NCBI GenBank assembly: GCA_022565635.1 | Contig: JAIUMH010000002.1 | Span: 1-57,502, forward strand | DNA from: Flavobacteriaceae bacterium | GTDB taxonomy: Bacteria > Bacteroidota > Bacteroidia > Flavobacteriales > Flavobacteriaceae | DNA: 57,502 nt | Direction of reading: 5' to 3' | Shown: one piece after another, positions 32,547-39,933 of the stretch | How the letters are laid out: every line of letters begins with the position of its first letter | Numbering within the stretch: position 1 is the stretch's first letter | Program-made: the position numbers and the translations under genes | Notes under the pieces: generated by a model | The model's database searches: none | What the model was told of the DNA's origin: nothing | What the model saw: the letters and a program-made list of their open reading frames with translations, nothing else

Positions 32547-34349
32547 ATGGAAACAAAAGAAAAAAATGTAATAAGAGGCGGGCAGTTTCTGGTTAAAGAA
32601 GCCAAAGCCCAAGATATCTTCACGCCAGAAGATTTTACTGACGAACAAAAAATGATGCGCGACTCTGTGAAAGAATTTGTAGATCGTGAAATTTGGCCTC
32701 ACAAAGAAGAATTTGAAAAGAAAAACTATGCGCTTACTGAAGAAGTGATGCGCAAAGCAGGAGAACTCGGTTTTCTTGGCGTTGCCGTTCCTGAAGAATA
32801 TGACGGAATGGGGATGGATTTTGTCTCAACCATGCTAGTTTGTGATTACATTTCTGGAGCTACTGGCTCTGTGGCCACTGCATTTGGAGCACATACCGGA
32901 ATTGGAACATTACCTATAACCTTGTATGGTACGGAGGAGCAAAAGAAAAAATACATTCCTAAATTAGCGACGGGCGAATGGTTTGGTGCCTATTGTTTAA
33001 CTGAACCTGGCGCTGGATCGGATGCTAATTCTGGAAAAACAAAGGCAGTGCTTTCTGAAGACGGAAAACACTACCATATTTCAGGACAGAAAATGTGGAT
33101 TTCTAATGCTGGATTTTGCGATTTGTTCATTGTATTTGCTAGAATTGAAGACGATAAATACATCACAGGATTCATTGTTGAAAAAGATCTGGAAAACGGA
33201 ATTTCATTAGGAGACGAAGAAAAGAAATTAGGTATTCACTCCTCTTCTACTCGACAGGTTTTCTTTAATGATACCAAAGTTCCTGTAAAAAACATGCTAG
33301 GCGAACGTGGTGGAGGATTCAAAATTGCCATGAACGCTTTAAATGTAGGTCGAATTAAATTAGCTGCGGCTTGTTTAGATGCACAACGAAGAGTAATTGA
33401 TACGGCTGTAAAGTATGCCAATGACCGTGTGCAATTTAAAACACCTATTGCTAAGTTTGGCGCTATTCGTGAAAAATTGGCAGAAATGGCCACGCGTGCT
33501 TTTGTAGATGAATCAGCTTCCTACCGAGCAGCTAAAGATATTGAAGACCGTATTAATGCAAGAAAAGAAGCTGGAGCAAGTCACCAAGAAGCAGAATTAA
33601 AAGGCGTTGAAGAGTATGCCATTGAATGTTCAATTCTCAAGGTAATTGTTTCAGAACATGCTCAAACTTGTACCGATGAAGGAATTCAGATTTTTGGTGG
33701 AATGGGCTTCTCTGCAGACACCCCTATGGAAGCGGCTTGGAGAGATGCGCGTATTTCAAGAATTTACGAGGGCACCAATGAAATTAACCGAATGCTTTCT
33801 GTGGGAATGATGATTAAGAAAGCTATGAAAGGCCATGTTGATTTATTAGGTCCAGCAAATGAAGTAAAAGAAGAATTGACAGGTATTCCTTCTTTTGAAA
33901 CACCCGATTATTCAAAGCCACTTTCAGAAGAAAGAGCAATGATCAAGAAACTGAAAAAAGCGTTCTTAATGGTTGCTGGAGCGGCCATGCAGAAATACGG
34001 TGAAGCAATTGAAGAACACCAACAATTATTAATGGCTTCAGCTGATATTTTAATGGAAATTTATATGGCTGAATCAGCTATTTTAAGAGCCCAGAAAAAC
34101 GTTGAAAAAACCAGCGAAGAAGAAGCAAAATACCAAGTAGCCATGGCTCAACTGTATTTATATTATGCGGTTGAACGTGTAAGTCAACGTGCTAAGCAAG
34201 GGATTATCTCATTTGCTGAAGGCGACGAACAAAAAATGATGTTAGTTGGTTTAAAACGCTATACCAAATATGACAATTATCCTAATATAATTGCATTACA
34301 AGAGCTCGTTGCTGAAAAGGTTGTCAGCGAGAACACCTATCCATTTTAA
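32547..34349 (+). CDS. acyl-CoA dehydrogenase
   Basis: A 600-residue FAD enzyme for the first oxidation step of beta-oxidation. The N-terminal, middle and C-terminal ACAD domains span about residues 30-430. Motifs are YCLTEPGAGSDANSGKTKA (FAD/substrate site), KMWISNAGF, and RISRIYEGTNEINR with the expected catalytic Glu in YEGTNE. The extra 160 residues at the C-terminus form a helical extension seen in long-chain-type and other Bacteroidota ACADs. It is the last gene of the MarR operon, although a repeat-rich 271-base gap precedes it. A terminator follows. Confidence 0.94.
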   Translation: METKEKNVIRGGQFLVKEAKAQDIFTPEDFTDEQKMMRDSVKEFVDREIWPHKEEFEKKNYALTEEVMRKAGELGFLGVAVPEEYDGMGMDFVSTMLVCDYISGATGSVATAFGAHTGIGTLPITLYGTEEQKKKYIPKLATGEWFGAYCLTEPGAGSDANSGKTKAVLSEDGKHYHISGQKMWISNAGFCDLFIVFARIEDDKYITGFIVEKDLENGISLGDEEKKLGIHSSSTRQVFFNDTKVPVKNMLGERGGGFKIAMNALNVGRIKLAAACLDAQRRVIDTAVKYANDRVQFKTPIAKFGAIREKLAEMATRAFVDESASYRAAKDIEDRINARKEAGASHQEAELKGVEEYAIECSILKVIVSEHAQTCTDEGIQIFGGMGFSADTPMEAAWRDARISRIYEGTNEINRMLSVGMMIKKAMKGHVDLLGPANEVKEELTGIPSFETPDYSKPLSEERAMIKKLKKAFLMVAGAAMQKYGEAIEEHQQLLMASADILMEIYMAESAILRAQKNVEKTSEEEAKYQVAMAQLYLYYAVERVSQRAKQGIISFAEGDEQKMMLVGLKRYTKYDNYPNIIALQELVAEKVVSENTYPF

Positions 34350-34395
34350 GATTGTGCCAAATTTGAAGGTATAGGTATTTATTCAATTAGGGTTG

Positions 34396-34431
34396 CAACC
34401 GTCTATAGATTTTATAGGCGGTTGTTTTTTT
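34396..34431 (+). terminator. intrinsic terminator of the beta-oxidation operon
   Basis: CAACCGTCTATA (34396-34407) pairs with TATAGGCGGTTG (34413-34424) with one G-U pair, followed by seven T. It lies between the convergent acyl-CoA dehydrogenase and TruA-family genes. Confidence 0.9.
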
Positions 34432-34442
34432 ATGGGCATTGA

Positions 34443-35222
34443 CTATTCCTCTAAGACAACTTGATTTAAAATTAACCCAGAAGCAGGTGCAATATGCTCG
34501 AGTTTAATTTTGTTTTTCCCATCCAAAGTATCTTCAAAAAAATCAACTGATTTCTCACCAGATCCTAAATCAATCAGCATGCCCATCATTAAGCGAATTT
34601 GATTGCGTTTAAACCCCTTCCCTACCACTTTTAAAACCTGCACTTTTTCAGGAAAAAAACTGGCTTGAAAATAGGTGTTTTCTACAATTTCACAAGTCTT
34701 AATTTCACCTTCGGTGATAGTATGTGGTGTTGGTCGAAAGGTATACGAATAAAAATCTTTCTCCCCTTCAAACTTTTGAGCAGATTCTTTCATTAAATCC
34801 AAGTTCAATTTTTTTGTGATATTCGCCATAAAAGGAGCCGCAAAAGGATGAATTTTTTCAGGAAAACTAAAAAAATACAAGTATTCTTTCCATTTTGGAT
34901 GTTGAATAATATTGAATTTGATTTCTTTTTCTTTTATATTTAATGCTCTTAAATCGGGCGGTAAGTTTTTATTAAATAAAGATAAAAAATCATTTTCAAG
35001 CTCATGATACGTAAAAAGCTGAATATAAGTTTGTTCAACAGAAACCATAGCATCCGTCCTGCCGGCTGAAATCACATTAAACTTCTTGCCTTCAAAAATA
35101 AATTTCAACGTCTTTCTCACCCTTCCTTCTAAGGTTTTAACATCGGGCTGTTGTTGCCAACCATGGTAACGAAACCCAAGGTATTGAAATTTGATTAAGT
35201 AAGTGTAGCGTTGGGGTTTCAT
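34443..35222 (-). CDS. divergent TruA-family pseudouridine synthase
   Basis: A 259-residue protein with the TruA fold signs: LIKFQYLGFRYHGWQQQPDVKTLEG at the N-terminus, SAGRTDAMVS with the catalytic Asp57, FEGEKDFYSYTF and VVGKGFKRNQIRLMMGMLIDLGSGE. TruA isomerises uridines 38-40 in tRNA anticodon arms. The segment after the Asp is unusual: GRTDAMVSVEQ instead of GRTDxGVHA. It may therefore be a paralog with altered target rather than the housekeeping TruA. The start is the ATG at 35222; an in-frame ATG 20 codons upstream would add a non-conserved tail. Confidence 0.8.
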   Translation of the reverse strand: MKPQRYTYLIKFQYLGFRYHGWQQQPDVKTLEGRVRKTLKFIFEGKKFNVISAGRTDAMVSVEQTYIQLFTYHELENDFLSLFNKNLPPDLRALNIKEKEIKFNIIQHPKWKEYLYFFSFPEKIHPFAAPFMANITKKLNLDLMKESAQKFEGEKDFYSYTFRPTPHTITEGEIKTCEIVENTYFQASFFPEKVQVLKVVGKGFKRNQIRLMMGMLIDLGSGEKSVDFFEDTLDGKNKIKLEHIAPASGLILNQVVLEE

Positions 35223-35323
35223 TTTTATATTAAATTTAAAAAGGCGAAAATAAGATTTACAAATTAAAAAAACTCCTTCCAACGTACATTAGATAGAGTT
35301 TTTAGTTGTTGTTGTTTCGTTTC

Positions 35324-35626
35324 TTAATTTGAATTCTGTTGGATGATTTGCAACAAGTCGTCTTTAGAAAGAACACCGCTTTGTCGCCATTTCTGTTCTC
35401 CTTGCTGAAACAAAATCATAGTCGGAACTCCCCTAACCTGATATTGTGCCGTTAAATTTTGATTTTTATCAACATCTATTTTTACAATTTTCACTTGTTC
35501 ACCTAATTCACTTTTCACCTCTTGAAGAATGGGTGCTAACATTTTACACGGACCACACCAATCAGCAAAAAAATCGACTAGAACAGGAACATCGGAAGCT
35601 ATAATTTCATTAAATTTTGTTTTCAT
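35324..35626 (-). CDS. thioredoxin family protein
   Basis: A 100-residue single-domain thioredoxin. The active site is WCGPC at residues 23-27 and the cis-proline is in RGVPTM (Pro68). It has no signal peptide, so it would work in the cytosol as a disulfide reductant. The start at ATG 35626 fits the family; an in-frame TTG nine codons upstream is not needed. An exact -7 element (TATTTTTG) sits 16 bases upstream. It lies 101 bases upstream of the TruA-family gene on the same strand. Confidence 0.92.
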   Translation of the reverse strand: MKTKFNEIIASDVPVLVDFFADWCGPCKMLAPILQEVKSELGEQVKIVKIDVDKNQNLTAQYQVRGVPTMILFQQGEQKWRQSGVLSKDDLLQIIQQNSN

Positions 35627-35642
35627 AAGTACTAATTTTAGA

Positions 35643-35650
35643 CAAAAATA
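35643..35650 (-). promoter_or_regulatory. -7 element of the thioredoxin gene promoter
   Basis: On the minus strand this reads TATTTTTG, an exact TAnnTTTG match, 16 bases before the start codon. Confidence 0.5.
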
Positions 35651-35653
35651 CAA

Positions 35654-36303
35654 TAGTTGTTAGAGTTTGTTGGTAACTTGAGTTACAAGTCAAAAAATAA
35701 AGTTCAAAAATCATTTACTAAGTTTTTTCGCTGTAATGAAGTAGGGAACGTAAAAAGCAAGACGTGATTAGCAGGATGAGATGTCTCACTATTGTTACTG
35801 ATGACGTTTTCATGTAAATTTTTGATTATTAGTTTTTGTTTTAAGTTCGAGCGGAGTCGAGAACCATCTACATCTCGACTTTAGTTTATCCTGAGCATTT
35901 GTTGAAGAGCTCTATGCTAAAACATAGTATAAACGTCACAAACTATTAAATAAAATTTGCTGAAATTTTCAAAGGCTCGATATGACATTTCATTTCCAAT
36001 TTGTCATTCCGATTCCGAATTACTCGGGAGAGGAATCGCACTTGAGTAAGCACGAAACCCATTTCACGCAACCCACAAACGTAATCAGCAAGACGTGATT
36101 AGCAAGGTAAGATGTCTCACTATCGGTAGACATGACACACTGGAATCCTGTTTTATATTGTAGAGGCGTTTGACTCAAACGTCTCTACAATAAAAAAAAC
36201 GCCTCTACAATAAAAACAAACGTTCTACAATAAAAACAATCAAAAAACAAAATTATCGTTCAGCTTTATTATCATTACTTCAAAAAAATGAATAAAAATT
36301 CCG
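35654..36303. repeat. gene-free region built of intergenic repeats
   Basis: About 650 bases without a credible gene. A 37-base direct repeat beginning AGCAAGACGTGATTAGCA is present at 35756-35792 and 36087-36123, with three differences. AGTCGAGA (35855-35862) pairs with TCTCGACT (35873-35880). A GATTCC/GGAATC pair lies near 36011-36036. TTGTAGAGGCGTTTG (36158-36172) pairs with CAAACGTCTCTACAA (36176-36190), and fragments of this hairpin recur to 36230. Such hairpin-forming words are widely scattered in Bacteroidota chromosomes. Confidence 0.65.
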
Positions 36304-36311
36304 TAATTTTG
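36304..36311 (+). promoter_or_regulatory. -7 element of the kdsA promoter
   Basis: TAATTTTG matches TAnnTTTG exactly and lies 16 bases before the kdsA start codon. Confidence 0.55.
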
Positions 36312-36327
36312 ACGAAAATCAAAATAA

Positions 36328-37146
36328 ATGGACATAAATCAAATTCCAAATCTAAAACATACGGCTTCCAATAACTTCTTTTTGCTTTCTGGTCCTTGCT
36401 CTATAGAGGGTAGAGATATGGCTTTTAGAATTGCTGAAGAAATGGTGAAAATTTCGGATGAACTGAAAATACCTTATGTATTTAAAGGTTCATTTAAAAA
36501 AGCTAACCGAAGTAGAATTGATTCTTATACAGGAATTGGCGATGAAAAAGCTTTAAAAATTCTACAAGAAATTGGTCAGCATTTTGAAATTCCTACGGTT
36601 ACTGATATTCACGAAGTAAGCGATGCAGCAATGGCGGCTAATTATGTAGATGTTTTGCAAATTCCTGCATTTTTAGTGAGGCAAACCGATTTAGTAGTAG
36701 CGGCTGCAGCAACAGGGAAAACGGTTAATCTAAAAAAAGGACAATTTATGAGTCCAGAGAGTATGCAACATGCAGTTACCAAAGTGACCGATTCTAAGAA
36801 TGATTTAGTGATGGTAACAGACCGAGGTACCATGTTTGGCTATCAGGATTTAATTGTAGATTTTAGAGGAATTCCGAGCATGAAGAAATTTGCCACTACG
36901 GTTTTAGATGTAACCCATTCCTTGCAACAACCCAACCAAAGTTCAGGTGTTACTGGAGGAAGACCAGATATGATTGAAACCATTGCCCGGGCTGGAGTAG
37001 TGAATCAAGTAGATGGATTATTTATTGAAACTCATTTTAATCCTTCAGAAGCGAAAAGTGACGGCGCTAACATGTTAGACTTAAAACATATGAAAGGATT
37101 GATGAGCCGCCTTGTTGAAATTCGCCAAACCATTAATTCATTTTAA
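36328..37146 (+). CDS. kdsA: 3-deoxy-8-phosphooctulonate synthase
   Basis: A TIM-barrel enzyme joining phosphoenolpyruvate and arabinose-5-phosphate to Kdo-8-phosphate, needed for lipid A/LPS core synthesis in Gram-negative cells. It has 272 residues. Diagnostic motifs are LLSGPCSIEG, VFKGSFKKANRSR, TDIHE, LQIPAFLVRQTDL, KKGQFMSPE, DRGTMFGYQDLIVDFR and LDVTHSLQQPN, with SGVTGGR. The Cys in GPCSIE is also found in the metal-dependent class; the class cannot be settled by eye. The tryptophan dioxygenase gene follows after 19 bases. Confidence 0.97.
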   Translation: MDINQIPNLKHTASNNFFLLSGPCSIEGRDMAFRIAEEMVKISDELKIPYVFKGSFKKANRSRIDSYTGIGDEKALKILQEIGQHFEIPTVTDIHEVSDAAMAANYVDVLQIPAFLVRQTDLVVAAAATGKTVNLKKGQFMSPESMQHAVTKVTDSKNDLVMVTDRGTMFGYQDLIVDFRGIPSMKKFATTVLDVTHSLQQPNQSSGVTGGRPDMIETIARAGVVNQVDGLFIETHFNPSEAKSDGANMLDLKHMKGLMSRLVEIRQTINSF

Positions 37147-37165
37147 ACCACCAAACCTAACTAAA

Positions 37166-38071
37166 ATGAGTAAACGCAAAGAGTTAATTGAAAAGATTGT
37201 AGAAAAATACGAAGCTTTAGGAGAAAATCCTGACAACTATTTGGAGGGCTTATTGCATCAACGCCCTATTGAATATTGGGATTATATTCAAGTTGAATCA
37301 CTTTTATCCTTACAAAAACCTGTTACAAACTTTAAAGATGAAGTGGTATTTATCGGTTATCATCAAATTACTGAGTTAACCTTAAAGCTAATGATTCATG
37401 AAATTAAGCAGTTGGTTTTTGAAGCGTTTGATGAAGCTGTATTTACTGATAAATTAGGGAGGTTAACAAGGTATACCGATTTACTCATCACTTCTTTTTC
37501 GGTCATGAAAAACGGAATGAGCTATGAAGACTACAACACCTTTAGAATGAGTTTAACTCCGGCAAGTGGCTTTCAAAGCGCTCAATTTCGGTTTTTAGAA
37601 ATTTATTGTACGCCTATAAAGAACTTGATTAATCAAAAAGGAAAAGAGCGCTTATCTAAAAATCCAAGTTTAGATGAACTTTTTGAAAATATTTATTGGC
37701 GTGATGCAGGATATAACCGAAAAACTGGAAAATCCAATCAAACATTATCGGTTTTTGAAGAGAAGTACCTCAAAGATTTCAAGGAATTAGCCAAAGCAGT
37801 TGAAGGCAAAACACTCAATGAAAAATTAATGCAGATTGAGCAACCTTCAAAAAAATTAATTCAATCAGTAAAAGATTTTGATTACAATTACAATGTCAAA
37901 TGGCCTCTCACCCATTTAGCTACAGCCTCTAAGTATTTAAATTCAAAAGGAGAAAACAAGGCGGCCACAGGTGGAAGTGAATGGCAAAAATATCTTCATC
38001 CCAAATACCAACAAAGAAAGTTTTTTCCTGAAATGTGGCATGAAAATAGTATCTTAGATTGGAAAAAGTAA
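37166..38071 (+). CDS. tryptophan 2,3-dioxygenase family protein
   Basis: A 301-residue helical heme enzyme that opens the indole ring of tryptophan to N-formylkynurenine. Family motifs are YWDYIQVESLLSLQ, FIGYHQITELTLKLMIHEI (with the distal His region), the SGFQSAQFRFLE segment (matching SGFQSxQFR) and ATGGSEWQKYL near the C-terminus (for the usual GTGG). The start ATG at 37166 follows kdsA by 19 bases; an earlier in-frame ATG would overlap kdsA. The rest of the kynurenine pathway is not in this window. The YHQITEL motif deviates from the usual QHQxSEL, so activity should be regarded as probable only. Confidence 0.85.
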   Translation: MSKRKELIEKIVEKYEALGENPDNYLEGLLHQRPIEYWDYIQVESLLSLQKPVTNFKDEVVFIGYHQITELTLKLMIHEIKQLVFEAFDEAVFTDKLGRLTRYTDLLITSFSVMKNGMSYEDYNTFRMSLTPASGFQSAQFRFLEIYCTPIKNLINQKGKERLSKNPSLDELFENIYWRDAGYNRKTGKSNQTLSVFEEKYLKDFKELAKAVEGKTLNEKLMQIEQPSKKLIQSVKDFDYNYNVKWPLTHLATASKYLNSKGENKAATGGSEWQKYLHPKYQQRKFFPEMWHENSILDWKK

Positions 38072-38075
38072 AATT

Positions 38076-38603
38076 TTGAAAAAAAGGGTTTTTATCATAT
38101 TAATAGGTGTTTTACACTTTGTGAATTTGGGATATACTCAAGATTTAGGAAGTGAACGCGCTTTTGATATTTATAAAAAACCTATACTCTCTACTTTTTT
38201 TGAAGAACCTTATTATCCAGCTCCAAGAGAAGAATTGGTTTCTACTCAAAACATGTATGAACGTAAGAAGGTAAGTCAAGAGATTGATATGCTTTATGAA
38301 ATTCAGCGGAAAGAGCAATACCGGCAACAACAAGCGGCAAAATATGAAAATAGTGTAGAGCGTTTTCGAAATAAGTTTAATGTACAATCTTCAGGAAGTG
38401 ATGGCAGGCCAAGGTTTAGAGCGCAGACCGATGTAAGACAGGTTAATCCTTTTCATGATCCTTATATGATGAATCATAGAGCACACATGAGGCATCCTTT
38501 ATACCGTTCCAGCTTTATGCGTCCAGGACTTTACATGTCCAGTTCAACACAAATAGAGACCTCTTTAAACAAAAAAGAAGAACCAAAACAAGATAAAAAT
38601 TAA
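38076..38603 (+). CDS. hypothetical exported protein with TTG start
   Basis: A 175-residue protein of unknown function. A signal peptide (KKRVFIILIGVLHFVNLGYTQ) is visible directly after a TTG codon at 38076. No ATG or GTG could start the frame before the signal, so TTG is the likely start. The mature part is rich in Arg, Gln, Tyr and Met, with RKEQYRQQQAAKYENSVERF suggesting a helix and PFHDPYMMNHRAHMRHPLYR a low-complexity tail. It begins only four bases after the dioxygenase stop codon, so it is probably translationally coupled. Its stop codon overlaps that of the convergent CvfB-like gene. Confidence 0.65.
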   Translation: MKKRVFIILIGVLHFVNLGYTQDLGSERAFDIYKKPILSTFFEEPYYPAPREELVSTQNMYERKKVSQEIDMLYEIQRKEQYRQQQAAKYENSVERFRNKFNVQSSGSDGRPRFRAQTDVRQVNPFHDPYMMNHRAHMRHPLYRSSFMRPGLYMSSSTQIETSLNKKEEPKQDKN

Positions 38604-39436
38604 TCCTGTTTTAGATAAATTCCATCTTGATTTTTAATTTCAATTTGGCGATCTTTATACAAAGTTCCAATAGCTTTTTTAAACGACTTTTTACTCATTT
38701 GTAAAAGTTGCTTAATCAGTTGAGGCTCAGATTTATCATGAAGAGGTAAATAACCATCTGCATCTTTTAAAACCTCTAAAACTTTTTGAGCATTCGGTTC
38801 AATGCTTCGGTAGCCAGGGCGTTCTAAAACCAAATCAATTTTATTATCCTCTCTAATCTTTTTGATAAAAGCTTTCATTCGGTCACCTACTTTAATCGGT
38901 TTATGAATGTCATTATTAAAAATCATTCCTAAATGAATCTCATTAATAATCGCTTGAAAACCTAAATCAGTTGGGTTAGAAATGATTATATTTACCTCTT
39001 CAAACGCTTCAACGGTTAACTCGGCATTATCTACAAAATGATGAACTTTACTAGAAGCCACTAAGCGGTTAGTAATTTCATCTAAGTAACAAAAAATCAG
39101 GTAAGGTTCACCAATTTGCATTTTTGTAGCCTGCTCCTTATAAGGAACAAAAAGTTGTTTTTCAAGCCCCCAGTCCATAAAAGAACCAAATTGATTGGTA
39201 TCTACGCAAGTAAGGACGGCAAATTCATCCAACTCAACATAAGGCTGCAAAGTGGTAGCTACAAGTCGCTCTTCATGATCAAGGTAAACAAAAACTTTTA
39301 GTTGATCTCCAATTTCGTATGACTCAGGAATGTATTTATTGGGCAACAAAACCTCTTCTCCAGCTTCATTGGTTAAAAACAAACCAGGAGGTGTTAGTCG
39401 TTCAATTTTCAATTCGTGTTTAACCCCAATATCCAT
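38600..39436 (-). CDS. CvfB-like S1 RNA-binding protein
   Basis: A 278-residue protein resembling CvfB/YitL. It has tandem S1-like OB folds: residues of about 5-65 (ERLTPPGLFLTNEAGEEVLLPNKYIP), 70-130 (VDTNQFGSFMDWGLEKQLFVPYKEQ) and 145-210 (FQAIINEIHLGMIFNND). A winged-helix domain follows (about 215-278, LPLHDKSEPQLIKQLLQMSKKSFKKAIGTLYK). CvfB of Gram-positive bacteria binds RNA and affects virulence gene expression; the role in Bacteroidota is not known. An exact -7 element lies 17 bases upstream, facing the glsB-like promoter across a 40-bp hairpin. Confidence 0.85.
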   Translation of the reverse strand: MDIGVKHELKIERLTPPGLFLTNEAGEEVLLPNKYIPESYEIGDQLKVFVYLDHEERLVATTLQPYVELDEFAVLTCVDTNQFGSFMDWGLEKQLFVPYKEQATKMQIGEPYLIFCYLDEITNRLVASSKVHHFVDNAELTVEAFEEVNIIISNPTDLGFQAIINEIHLGMIFNNDIHKPIKVGDRMKAFIKKIREDNKIDLVLERPGYRSIEPNAQKVLEVLKDADGYLPLHDKSEPQLIKQLLQMSKKSFKKAIGTLYKDRQIEIKNQDGIYLKQD

Positions 39437-39452
39437 AACTTAATTTTTTTTG

Positions 39453-39460
39453 CAAAGATA
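39453..39460 (-). promoter_or_regulatory. -7 element of the cvfB-like promoter
   Basis: On the minus strand this reads TATCTTTG, an exact TAnnTTTG match, with TTG on the same strand (CAA at 39478-39480) 17 bases away. The TTG lies within the left arm of the 39476-39515 hairpin. Confidence 0.55.
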
Positions 39461-39475
39461 AGTAAGTCAGTGCTC

Positions 39476-39515
39476 ATCAAGCTTAATAATTCAATCAAAT
39501 TATTCAAAGCTTGAT
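39476..39515. promoter_or_regulatory. 40-bp inverted repeat between two divergent promoters
   Basis: ATCAAGCTT plus AATAATT (39476-39491) is mirrored by AATTATT, two unpaired bases and AAGCTTGAT (39498-39515), leaving the loop CAATCA. It spans the gap between the divergent cvfB-like and glsB-like promoters and touches the -33 element of both. There is no T run, so it is a candidate operator rather than a terminator. Confidence 0.6.
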
Positions 39516-39543
39516 TGTAGTGTTAGTATTTTATTTATATTTG
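39515..39543 (+). promoter_or_regulatory. promoter of the glsB-like gene
   Basis: TTG at 39515-39517 and TATATTTG at 39536-39543 are separated by 18 bases, fitting the Bacteroidota promoter pattern. The start codon is 19 bases further on. Confidence 0.6.
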
Positions 39544-39562
39544 TTTAATAAACTTTAAGATT

Positions 39563-39805
39563 ATGACAATTTTATATGCAATTATTGTAGGTGCTATTAT
39601 TGGATGGATAGCTGGAAAAATCATGAAAGGAGGAGGTTTTGGCTTCGTTGTAAACATGATTATAGGAATTATTGGTGGGGTTGTTGGTAATTTAACTTTT
39701 GACTTTTTAGGAGTTCAAATTGGTAGCGGTTTTTTTGCTGATGTAATTACTGGAGTAATTGGTGCTTTGCTATTTTTATTTGTTGTAGGTTTATTTAAAA
39801 AATAA
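39563..39805 (+). CDS. GlsB/YeaQ/YmgE family membrane protein
   Basis: An 80-residue, very hydrophobic, glycine-rich protein with three membrane segments: ILYAIIVGAIIGWIAGKIM, GFVVNMIIGIIGGVVGNL and ITGVIGALLFLFVVGLF. This matches the transglycosylase-associated GlsB/YeaQ family. Members are often induced by general stress (acid, envelope), but no biochemical activity is established. It has its own promoter, divergent from the CvfB-like gene. Confidence 0.9.
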   Translation: MTILYAIIVGAIIGWIAGKIMKGGGFGFVVNMIIGIIGGVVGNLTFDFLGVQIGSGFFADVITGVIGALLFLFVVGLFKK

Positions 39806-39907
39806 GCTGTAGTTAGCATATACTAACAAGAAGTTGAGGGGTTAAAGAATATTAAATCCAGCAACAAATTAAAAAATTAAACCTCTTAAAGATTAGTCTT
39901 GTTTTAT

Positions 39908-39915
39908 TACTTTTG
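39908..39915 (+). promoter_or_regulatory. -7 element of the TSP3-repeat lipoprotein promoter
   Basis: TACTTTTG matches TAnnTTTG exactly and lies 18 bases before the start codon at 39934. Confidence 0.5.
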
Positions 39916-39933
39916 CTGTAAAGTAAATAAAGA

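Noticed and set aside
32475-32702. 75-codon minus-strand frame over the start of the acyl-CoA dehydrogenase gene
   Set aside because: It overlaps a strongly supported gene and intergenic repeats and has no family features.
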